DNA of 53,557 nt from Bacteroidia bacterium. Its GTDB lineage: Bacteria > Bacteroidota > Bacteroidia > Bacteroidales > Paludibacteraceae. The translations under genes were made by a program, and so were the position numbers. The stretch is from positions 1 to 53,557 of the forward strand of contig JAGKVE010000009.1 in assembly GCA_021152555.1 (NCBI GenBank). Direction: 5' to 3'. Positions 42,266 to 49,753 of this stretch are shown here, in pieces. The notes beneath the pieces are model-generated. The model ran no database searches. It had not been told where the DNA came from and was given only the letters and a program-made list of their open reading frames with translations. Within the stretch, counting starts at the first letter, position 1; each line of letters opens with the position of its first letter.

Positions 42266-43636
42266 ATGAATATTGCAGTTATACTTGCCGGAGGTAGCGG
42301 TACACGAATGGGCAATGACATTCCTAAGCAATTTATGAAAGTTGCCGGGAAACAAGTAATTGAACACACTATTGATGTGTTTGAAAATTGTATGCTGATA
42401 GATGAAATATGCATTGTCAGTAAAGCCGATTATATTATAGATGTTGAAAACCTTGTAGTCCGGAATCAATACAAAAAAGTAAAGAAAATTTTGAATGGAG
42501 GGAAAGAACGCTATCATAGTAGTTTGGCGGCCATCAATGCTTATACAGATGACGAAACCAACCTTATTTTTCACGATGCTGTTCGTCCACTATTGAGTCC
42601 GCGTATTATTCAGGATTGCATTGAGGCGTTGAAACGATATAACGCGGTAGATGTTGCGGTCAAAACTACTGACACCATTATTTCTGTTGATGATAAAGAA
42701 TGTATTGATTTCATCCCGAATCGAAACAATTTGCGTAATGGTCAAACCCCTCAATGCTTTAAGCGTGGTACTATTCGCAAAGCCTATGAATTAGCATTAG
42801 CAGATCCTAAATTCGTTACCACTGATGACTGCGGAACTGTCAGACGATATCTCCCAGACGAGCCAGTATATGTTGTTACCGGAGAGAACTCAAATATGAA
42901 ACTCACCTACGTGGAGGATTTGTTCTTATTAGACAAATTGTTCCAATTGCGGGCTCAGACCGGTGAACAAAAGGAACTAAGTCAAGAAGCGCAAGATGGC
43001 CTGCGTAAGAAAGTTATAGTTGTATTTGGTGGCAGTTATGGCATCGGAGGAGAAATAGTTAAAATTGCACAAGAACACCAGGCACATGTATATTCATTCA
43101 GCCGTAGCCAGAATGGTATTGATGTAGCCAATGCCGAAAGCGTGCACAAAGCCCTGGAAGAGGTAACTGCAACAGAAGGACATATAGATATAGTTATTAA
43201 CACAGCCGGCATATTGGTAAAAGAACAACTTACGTCCATGGACCAAGAAAGTATTGAACAATCAATACAAGTTAATCTTCTTGGAGTAATTAATGTGGCG
43301 CGCGAAGCTTTCTCATACCTCAAAGAGACCAAGGGATCCCTACTCTTCTATACCAGCAGTAGTTATACTCGCGGCCGTATGATGTATAGTATCTATTCTG
43401 CCACCAAAGCTGCTATCGTCAATTTTGTACAAGCGATGGCGGAGGAATGGCATGATTTCGGCATCCGCGTTAATTGTATCAACCCCGAACGCACCAAAAC
43501 ACCTATGCGTATCCAGAATTTCGGTAACGAGCCGGAAGGAACTCTTCTGCCAGTAGAGGATGCTGCATTAGCTTCTATAAATACAGTATTCTCAGAAGCA
43601 ACAGGTGAAGTGATTGATGTCAGAAGAAAGAAATGA
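42266..43636 (+). CDS. Bifunctional IspD/TarI-type cytidylyltransferase and SDR reductase (CDP-ribitol type)
   Basis: A 456-residue fusion. The N-terminal part (about 1-230) is an IspD/TarI-type cytidylyltransferase with ILAGGSGTRMGNDIPKQF (6-23), NLIFHDAVRPL and RNGQTPQCFK. The C-terminal part (about 248-455) is a short-chain dehydrogenase with VVFGGSYGIGGEIVKIA, IVINTAGIL, a catalytic Tyr in YSIYSATKAAIVNF and a preceding SSS. This two-domain order matches Bcs1/Acs1 of Haemophilus influenzae capsule loci, which reduces ribulose 5-phosphate and makes CDP-ribitol. It therefore predicts a ribitol-phosphate unit in the polymer. Confidence 0.85.
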   Translation: MNIAVILAGGSGTRMGNDIPKQFMKVAGKQVIEHTIDVFENCMLIDEICIVSKADYIIDVENLVVRNQYKKVKKILNGGKERYHSSLAAINAYTDDETNLIFHDAVRPLLSPRIIQDCIEALKRYNAVDVAVKTTDTIISVDDKECIDFIPNRNNLRNGQTPQCFKRGTIRKAYELALADPKFVTTDDCGTVRRYLPDEPVYVVTGENSNMKLTYVEDLFLLDKLFQLRAQTGEQKELSQEAQDGLRKKVIVVFGGSYGIGGEIVKIAQEHQAHVYSFSRSQNGIDVANAESVHKALEEVTATEGHIDIVINTAGILVKEQLTSMDQESIEQSIQVNLLGVINVAREAFSYLKETKGSLLFYTSSSYTRGRMMYSIYSATKAAIVNFVQAMAEEWHDFGIRVNCINPERTKTPMRIQNFGNEPEGTLLPVEDAALASINTVFSEATGEVIDVRRKK

Positions 43637-43643
43637 CTCTACG

Positions 43644-44567
43644 ATGAAAAAAAATTATAGCATCATTATACCGCATCATAACACACCAGAATTGTTAAAA
43701 CGATGCGTAAGTAGTATCCCCGAACGGGATGATATAGACGTATTCGTTATTGATGACAATAGTAATGCTAAGCATATACAGACAATAAAAGATGTTTGTA
43801 ACCGTAAAAATATAAAATTGACTTTCACCACGGAAGGCTTGGGCGCCGGATATGCGCGGAACGTAGGATTAAAACAGATACAAAGCAAATGGGTCCTCTT
43901 TGCGGACGCGGACGATTATTTTATGCCAAATGCATGGGAATACATGGACGCCCATTTAAATGATACAGCTGATATTATCTACTTCCACTCTACCTGCCGG
44001 TTTTCTGATACTGGAGAACTAGGTGACCGACATGAACAATTAGTCAAAAAGATTGATGCGTATATCAAGACACCAAACGAGACAACAGAGGGCGTATTGC
44101 GATATAATTATAACGAGCCATGGGGAAAAATGATTCGTGCAAAAACCATAAGTGAAAACAATCTCTTTTTTGAGCAAACACGTTGGGCAAATGACGTGCA
44201 TTTTTGCACTATGGTAGGAGCTTGTGCAAAATCTATATCTGTAGATACTTCAGAAATATATTGTGTTACTATTACGCACGGAAGTCTTATTCACCAACAC
44301 TCTTTAGAAAGCCGTAAATGTCGATACGAAGCAATCCTGCGAAACAATGCATATTTACGAAAAATTGGTAAACCACAATTCCAAGATTCTTTAATGTATT
44401 CTCTCAAATGGGCGGCTAAACTAGGTGGATTAAAAGCGGTATTTGAATTTATACGACTCGGAAAGAAATACGATGCTGATTTTAGCATTGGAGCAAGTAA
44501 TTGGTTCAAGAATTTTTTTCGTTCACTGAATGATTATAAAGGTAAGAAAAAATATATAACAAAATAG
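43644..44567 (+). CDS. GT2 family glycosyltransferase
   Basis: A 307-residue GT-A glycosyltransferase. The N terminus YSIIIPHHNTPELLKRCVSS, IDVFVIDDNSN and LFADADDYF (the DxD metal site) define family 2. The ATG at 43644 is used because it starts the domain and lies 8 bases after the previous stop; a longer frame overlaps the SDR end. The nucleotide-sugar donor is not predictable. It ends 4 bases before licD. Confidence 0.88.
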   Translation: MKKNYSIIIPHHNTPELLKRCVSSIPERDDIDVFVIDDNSNAKHIQTIKDVCNRKNIKLTFTTEGLGAGYARNVGLKQIQSKWVLFADADDYFMPNAWEYMDAHLNDTADIIYFHSTCRFSDTGELGDRHEQLVKKIDAYIKTPNETTEGVLRYNYNEPWGKMIRAKTISENNLFFEQTRWANDVHFCTMVGACAKSISVDTSEIYCVTITHGSLIHQHSLESRKCRYEAILRNNAYLRKIGKPQFQDSLMYSLKWAAKLGGLKAVFEFIRLGKKYDADFSIGASNWFKNFFRSLNDYKGKKKYITK

Positions 44568-44571
44568 CAGC

Positions 44572-45480
44572 ATGAAGTCTGATTTTGAATTAATGAATGA
44601 GCTCGCTAAGCAAACAGATTATTTACATGAACTCACAGAGCGAGAAAGTAATGCTTTGAAAATAGCACTGCTTGATATGTATCAAGACATTGCGAAACTA
44701 TGCGAAGAACATCAGTTGACTGTCATGCTATGTGGTGGCAGTTGTTTAGGCGCTGTACGTCACAAAGGCTTCATCCCTTGGGACGATGACTTAGATTTAT
44801 TAATGCCACGTAAAGATTACGAGCAATTAATTGACTTACTGGAACAGGGCAAACTAGGAGAAAACTACGAATTCAACACACCTAACTCTAAAACGGATTG
44901 TAAGAACGTATTTCTTAAAATTTACAGAAAAAACACCCTTAATGTAGATATATATAGTGATAGTTCGCCTTTCCCGCAAGGAATATCTATAGATGTGTTT
45001 GCCTTGGATGCTGTACCACGTACTATTTGGGGACAAAAGTTAAAAGGACTTATTGCAAATGGACTACAATTTATTTCTATTGTCGTCCTATACGCTCAAT
45101 ATCCAAGCGCGCATCTAAAAGAATTTATGTCATTAGACAAAGATACGAAACGCCGTTATCAGTTCAAATACCTATTGGGTAAGATATTTGGCATTATTCC
45201 TCACCGCAAATGGGTGTGGTGGTTCGACCGGTATGTTGCCTCCGATCGGGAAAATCGGCCATGGGGAATTCCTACCGGTCGTAAGTATTATTCCGGTGAG
45301 ATATTCCCTAAGGAGGTATATGTCCCAGCTCGTGAAGCAGAGTTTGAGGGAATAAAAGTATATATCCCGAATCAATATGATCCATATTTGCGAAATCTCT
45401 ATCACGATTATATGCAACTGCCACCAGTAGAAAAACGTGAACGGCATTTTATTATAGAACTTAAACTTCCAAATACATGA
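44572..45480 (+). CDS. LicD-family phosphotransferase
   Basis: A 302-residue LicD protein. The core GGSCLGAVRHKGFIPWDDD followed by LDLLMPRKDYEQL carries the acidic metal-binding residues, and SIDVFALDAVP is also typical. LicD enzymes transfer phosphocholine, and the related animal fukutin/FKRP proteins transfer ribitol phosphate from CDP-ribitol. Because a CDP-ribitol-type fusion enzyme is two genes upstream, ribitol-phosphate transfer to a sugar is the best guess here (inference). No licA/licC choline genes are present. It overlaps the next gene by ATGA. Confidence 0.87.
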   Translation: MKSDFELMNELAKQTDYLHELTERESNALKIALLDMYQDIAKLCEEHQLTVMLCGGSCLGAVRHKGFIPWDDDLDLLMPRKDYEQLIDLLEQGKLGENYEFNTPNSKTDCKNVFLKIYRKNTLNVDIYSDSSPFPQGISIDVFALDAVPRTIWGQKLKGLIANGLQFISIVVLYAQYPSAHLKEFMSLDKDTKRRYQFKYLLGKIFGIIPHRKWVWWFDRYVASDRENRPWGIPTGRKYYSGEIFPKEVYVPAREAEFEGIKVYIPNQYDPYLRNLYHDYMQLPPVEKRERHFIIELKLPNT

Positions 45481-46241
45481 AAAAGATACTGCTTTGCTTT
45501 CTATTCGTATCGCTGACGATTGACGTGTTCGCACAAGACACATTACGTATAATGACCTATAATGTGGCTTCCGGCCTAATGGGAAATATGCAGCAAATAG
45601 CCGATTATATACGAAATAAGGATGCAGATATTGTGGCCCTGCAAGAAGTTGATTTAAGGACCAATCGTCCAGAGACTCCTACACAACACGGAAAAAATCA
45701 GATGACCGAATTAGGCTATTTTTCGGATCTGCTCCCCATTTTCGGTTCTATTAACAATTACCCAACAGGAGGATATTACGGGCTTGGACTCTTGTCCAAA
45801 TACCCCATTTTGAATATCTCGAATGTTCAATTGCCTCAAGTAGTGGACAAGAAAGAGCCCAGAACCATGATTGTTGGCACTTGGGATATAAACGGCAAAC
45901 TATTAACAGTTGCGTGTACACATCTAAGTTTAGATTCCAGAAACAGGGAAGTACAGATGAAATATATACGTAAATACATGCGAAAATATAAAGGATACAA
46001 GATTATATGCGGAGATTTAAATTCAACTTATTCTGAAGGACTTGTGGCAAAAGTATTTTCGAATTGGAAAGATGCTCTACCTACTATGCAACTAACCTTC
46101 CATAGTAACAATCCTTATGCAAAATACGACTGGATGTTGTTAGAAAACAAAAGTAATATTAAGATTCTAAATACGATTGTAGATAAGCAATGCAAATTGT
46201 CTGATCATTTACCATGCTATATTGATATAGTTATACCATAA
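45477..46241 (+). CDS. Secreted endonuclease/exonuclease/phosphatase family protein
   Basis: A 254-residue protein with a signal peptide ending in DVFAQ and an EEP fold: RIMTYNVASG, IVALQEVDLRTN, CTHLSLDS, ICGDLNST and LSDHLPCYID give the catalytic Glu, His and Asp set. EEP proteins cleave phosphodiesters in nucleic acids, lipids or sugar phosphates. In the middle of a polysaccharide operon and coupled to licD by ATGA, it may trim a phosphodiester-containing polymer or a lipid carrier in the periplasm. This role is speculative; plain nuclease activity is possible. Confidence 0.82.
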   Translation: MKKILLCFLFVSLTIDVFAQDTLRIMTYNVASGLMGNMQQIADYIRNKDADIVALQEVDLRTNRPETPTQHGKNQMTELGYFSDLLPIFGSINNYPTGGYYGLGLLSKYPILNISNVQLPQVVDKKEPRTMIVGTWDINGKLLTVACTHLSLDSRNREVQMKYIRKYMRKYKGYKIICGDLNSTYSEGLVAKVFSNWKDALPTMQLTFHSNNPYAKYDWMLLENKSNIKILNTIVDKQCKLSDHLPCYIDIVIP

Positions 46242-46254
46242 ATACGACTCAATT

Positions 46255-46842
46255 ATGAGAATATCATATATACTAAACCGATTACATCACTTTGTGGCCA
46301 CTCTCCGGCTCCCGATGTATAGAATCCGGCACAACACGTTTGGCAAAGATAATTTTATCACAGAGCATGTATTGCTGCATGGCTGCCATTTCGGTAACTA
46401 TAACTATGTAGGCAATTATTCTATTCTGAACAATGTGATCGTAGGTAATTACAATTCCATAGCACCTCATTGTATTATTGGTGGGGAAGAACATGCCTAT
46501 TGGGATTATTCCATGTCTGACCGATTATCCAAACTCAATATTAACTCTCGAAAGACAACTATTGGACATGATGTATGGATAGGTGCTGGAAGTTTTATCC
46601 GTCAAGGCGTCACCATTGGGAACGGAGCAGTTGTAGGGGCGCATAGCGTTGTATTAAAAGATGTACCTCCCTATACTATTGTTGTAGGTTCTCCTGCTAA
46701 TATCATAAAGAAGAGATTCCCTGAAAATATGATAAACATATTACAAAACGACAACTATTATAATATGTCTCAAGTAGAAGCAAAAAAATATTTGCAGGAT
46801 TTTCAATGCAAATATCCAATACAATCCCATGAAGGTCGATAA
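46255..46842 (+). CDS. Hexapeptide-repeat O-acetyltransferase
   Basis: A 195-residue left-handed beta-helix acyltransferase of the WbbJ/CatB/maltose acetyltransferase type. Hexapeptide turns run through the middle (NYVGNYSILNNVIVGNYNSI), with the catalytic His in IIGGEEHAYWD and the late HDVWIGAGSFIRQGVTIG and AVVGAHSVVLKDVPPYTIVVG parts. It most likely acetylates a sugar of the repeat unit from acetyl-CoA. It overlaps the following glycosyltransferase gene by 14 bases. Confidence 0.87.
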   Translation: MRISYILNRLHHFVATLRLPMYRIRHNTFGKDNFITEHVLLHGCHFGNYNYVGNYSILNNVIVGNYNSIAPHCIIGGEEHAYWDYSMSDRLSKLNINSRKTTIGHDVWIGAGSFIRQGVTIGNGAVVGAHSVVLKDVPPYTIVVGSPANIIKKRFPENMINILQNDNYYNMSQVEAKKYLQDFQCKYPIQSHEGR

Positions 46843-47821
46843 TTGTACCATAACAATTATTATCCCCACACTCAACGAGGAACTATTCATTGAGCAATGT
46901 ATCATGTCTATTAAAAGACAGACCTATCCATTTGAACAAATGGAAATTTTAGTGGTTGATGGTGGTAGCAAAGATAAGACACGCACTATCGTTAGTGCAT
47001 TGTCTGTAGATTATCCAAACGTACAATTATTAGACAATCCGCATCGTTACCAGTCCGCCGCATTTAATATTGGAGTAAATCATTCCTCCACCAAATATAT
47101 TATCCGTTTGGATGCGCATGCTACTTACGACACCTGTTATATTGAGAGGTGCATAGCCATATTAGAGGCGCATCCTGAATACGGGAACGTTGGAGGTATA
47201 TGCGAAATCAAGCCACAAAATGAATCACTTATTGCCCGTACAAATGCATTGCTCAACCATTTGAGATTCGGTATCGGAGGAGCTGCATTCCGTATCGCAG
47301 ACAAAGCACAAAGAGTTGATTCTGTCCCATTTGGTGCGTTTAGGAAAGATATAGTGGAACAGATTGGTGGTATGAGAGAAGATCTCGCGCGTGGCGAAGA
47401 TAATGAGTATAACTCACGTATCCGCAGAGCCGGATATACCGTATGGTTGGATCCGGGAATTCGCTCTACATACTATGCACGCGGTACATGGGTGACCAGT
47501 TGTAAACAGATGTACGCCAATGGAGTATCTATTGGTCAACTATTCTATGTAGACCGGGCTGCTATTAGACTCAGACACTTGGTTCCGCTTACTTTTGTGC
47601 TGGCAGTCATCGGAGCTATCAGCATCGGATGTTTCACTCTATATGGTTGGTTCTTGTTGGCCGCTATACTGGGTTCCTATCTGGTCGCTGCAATTTATGC
47701 CGATATAGATGCATGCAGAAAATATGGATGGGAATACTTGTTCATTCTGCCACCTATGTTCTTATCTATTCACCTGTCCTACGGAGTCGGCACGATGGTA
47801 GGACTCATTAAACGACAATAA
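46829..47821 (+). CDS. GT2 glycosyltransferase with C-terminal membrane segments (ExoA-like)
   Basis: A 330-residue family 2 glycosyltransferase. ITIIIPTLNEELFIEQCI is the start of the GT-A fold, ILVVDGGSKDKT and IIRLDAHATYD carry the acidic metal site, and EDLARGEDNEYNSRIRRAGY is the ED-x-x-(R) region. Three hydrophobic segments follow residue 255. The pattern resembles succinoglycan transferase ExoA. It acts at the inner membrane face on a lipid-linked acceptor. Confidence 0.87.
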   Translation: MKVDNCTITIIIPTLNEELFIEQCIMSIKRQTYPFEQMEILVVDGGSKDKTRTIVSALSVDYPNVQLLDNPHRYQSAAFNIGVNHSSTKYIIRLDAHATYDTCYIERCIAILEAHPEYGNVGGICEIKPQNESLIARTNALLNHLRFGIGGAAFRIADKAQRVDSVPFGAFRKDIVEQIGGMREDLARGEDNEYNSRIRRAGYTVWLDPGIRSTYYARGTWVTSCKQMYANGVSIGQLFYVDRAAIRLRHLVPLTFVLAVIGAISIGCFTLYGWFLLAAILGSYLVAAIYADIDACRKYGWEYLFILPPMFLSIHLSYGVGTMVGLIKRQ

Positions 47822-47834
47822 ATTTATTTACCCT

Positions 47835-49043
47835 ATGAAACGATTTGATATTCCTTTTTCTCCTCCCGACATGACAGAGGCGGAAGTAAATGAAGTTCGA
47901 GAAGCTATTCTTTCCGGTTGGATTACTACCGGACCGCGCACAAAAGAGTTAGAGCGACAGATAGCGGAGTATGTCGGAACAAATAAAGCTGTATGTCTCA
48001 ACTCGGCAACTGCATGTTTGGAACTGGCTCTACGCTTATTGGGCATCGGCGAAGGGGATGAAGTAATTGTTCCTGCCTACACGTACACAGCATCAGCATC
48101 TGTTGTATATCATGTAGGGGCTAAAATTGTGTTTGTGGATGTGCAGAAAGATAATCTGGAAATGGATTATGATGCCGTATCTGCTGCCATCACCGAACGC
48201 ACAAAAGCTATCATACCCGTTGATTTAGCAGGTATTCCGTGCGATTACACTCGTCTATTTGACATCGTTGAAAGCAAGAAAAGCCTTTTCCGTCCGGCAA
48301 CAGCTATGCAAGAAGCTATCGGACGCGTTGCGATTTGTGCGGATGCAGCACATGCCTTCGGCGCATCGTGGCATGGCAAGATGGTTGGTTCCATCGCCGA
48401 CTTCACATCTTTCAGTTTCCACGCTGTCAAGAATTTCACCACCGCAGAAGGAGGCGCATTGACATGGCGTATTATTCCAGGCTTGGATAACGAGCAAATC
48501 TATCATCAGGTACAATTGTTCTCCTTACATGGACAATCCAAAGATGCATTGGCCAAGACACAGCTTGGCGCATGGGAATACGACATTGTGGGTCCTTGGT
48601 ACAAATGCAACATGACCGATATCATGGCAGCATTAGGCTTGGTACAAATGAAACGCTACCCTGCCCTCTTGGAGCGACGCCGCGAAATTATCAAACGATA
48701 TGATGATGCTTTCAAACATCTTGGATTGGGTGTCCTGAATCACTACACCGATTCACACATCTCCTCCGGTCACTTGTATCTGACACGGGTGCCTGAGGCC
48801 ACATTGGAAGAGCGTCAGGCAATCATTGTCAAGATGGCAGAACGCGGCATCGCCACCAATGTGCACTATAAACCGCTACCCATGATGACTGCATACAAAC
48901 AATTAGGTTTTGATATCAAGAACTACCCCAATGCGTATGCACAATTCGTCAACGAAATCACATTGCCATTACACACACGATTGACAGACGAGGAGATTCA
49001 ATATATCATTGAGCAGTACACAGATATTCTGACTCACAGATGA
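47835..49043 (+). CDS. DegT/DnrJ/EryC1/StrS sugar aminotransferase
   Basis: A 402-residue PLP aminotransferase for nucleotide-linked keto sugars. Motifs are GWITTGPRTKELE, CLNSATACLELALRLLG, VPAYTYTASASVVYHVGA, VDLAGIPCDY, CADAAHAFGA and FSFHAVKNFTTAEGGAL, the last carrying the PLP lysine. It makes an amino sugar, possibly a 4-amino-4,6-dideoxy or a 3-amino sugar; no 4,6-dehydratase is nearby. It is coupled by ATGA to the initiating sugar transferase, an arrangement known for bacillosamine (PglE with PglC) loci. Confidence 0.9.
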   Translation: MKRFDIPFSPPDMTEAEVNEVREAILSGWITTGPRTKELERQIAEYVGTNKAVCLNSATACLELALRLLGIGEGDEVIVPAYTYTASASVVYHVGAKIVFVDVQKDNLEMDYDAVSAAITERTKAIIPVDLAGIPCDYTRLFDIVESKKSLFRPATAMQEAIGRVAICADAAHAFGASWHGKMVGSIADFTSFSFHAVKNFTTAEGGALTWRIIPGLDNEQIYHQVQLFSLHGQSKDALAKTQLGAWEYDIVGPWYKCNMTDIMAALGLVQMKRYPALLERRREIIKRYDDAFKHLGLGVLNHYTDSHISSGHLYLTRVPEATLEERQAIIVKMAERGIATNVHYKPLPMMTAYKQLGFDIKNYPNAYAQFVNEITLPLHTRLTDEEIQYIIEQYTDILTHR

Positions 49044-49636
49044 AAATACTAATTCGTATCATAGACATCTTAGCTAGCGGGATAGGACTCTTATTGCTTA
49101 GTCCAATTTTCATCATTGTGGCAATCTGGATTGTAATTGACAACCCGGGACCCGTATTCTATCGCCAGCAACGAGTGGGACGAAACGGAAAGGATTTTGG
49201 TCTTTGGAAGTTTCGTTCAATGCGTGTCGGCTCTGACAAAGGGAGTTTGATAACAATAGGAGACCATGACTCGCGAATCACTCATGCAGGGTATTATATA
49301 AGGAAGTACAAATTAGACGAACTCCCACAATTATTCAATGTGTTCGTTGGAGAAATGTCACTCGTTGGTCCCCGTCCTGAAGTTCGCAAATATGTAGACA
49401 CCTACACTCTTGACCAGCAAAAAGTACTCTCAGTACGACCGGGAATAACCGACTATGCATCTATTGAATACATTGATGAAAACAAACTATTAGCTCAATC
49501 TTCAAATCCGGACAAAACATATATTGAAGAAATTATTCCTGCTAAAATTGCATTGAACATGCGATACATAGAGCACCAAACTGTAAGTGAATATTTTAAA
49601 ATCATATTCCTCACTTTTGGAAAGGTCATTCGGTAA
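49040..49636 (+). CDS. Initiating phosphoglycosyl transferase (PglC/WcaJ type)
   Basis: A 198-residue monotopic phosphoglycosyl transferase. It begins with a re-entrant hydrophobic helix (DILASGIGLLLLSPIFIIVA), then GPVFYRQQRVGRNGKDF, LWKFRSMRVGS, YKLDELPQLFNVFVGEMSLV and GPRPE, holding the catalytic Asp-Glu pair. It places the first sugar phosphate on undecaprenyl phosphate. The short length without N-terminal membrane bundle is of the PglC kind. It is the last gene of the locus and is followed by repeat array C. Confidence 0.92.
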   Translation: MKILIRIIDILASGIGLLLLSPIFIIVAIWIVIDNPGPVFYRQQRVGRNGKDFGLWKFRSMRVGSDKGSLITIGDHDSRITHAGYYIRKYKLDELPQLFNVFVGEMSLVGPRPEVRKYVDTYTLDQQKVLSVRPGITDYASIEYIDENKLLAQSSNPDKTYIEEIIPAKIALNMRYIEHQTVSEYFKIIFLTFGKVIR

Positions 49637-49653
49637 ATTATATATGATTTTTG

Positions 49654-49734
49654 TCGAGTCTGTATAGAATCATTTTCGAGTTATTAACGGTACCACTACG
49701 TTACCATTAAGTACCCTTATAGACCTTATATATT
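49654..49734. repeat. 11-base periodic array C (degenerate)
   Basis: Units start at 49654 (TCGAGTCTGTA), 49665 (TAGAATCATTT), 49676 (TCGAGTTATTA), 49687 (ACGGTACCACT), 49698 (ACGTTACCATT), 49709 (AAGTACCCTTA) and 49720 (TAGACCTTATA). The 11-base step is kept while the sequence drifts. It fills the gap between two convergent genes. Confidence 0.65.
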
Positions 49735-49753
49735 TCCCAAACAGAATATTTAT

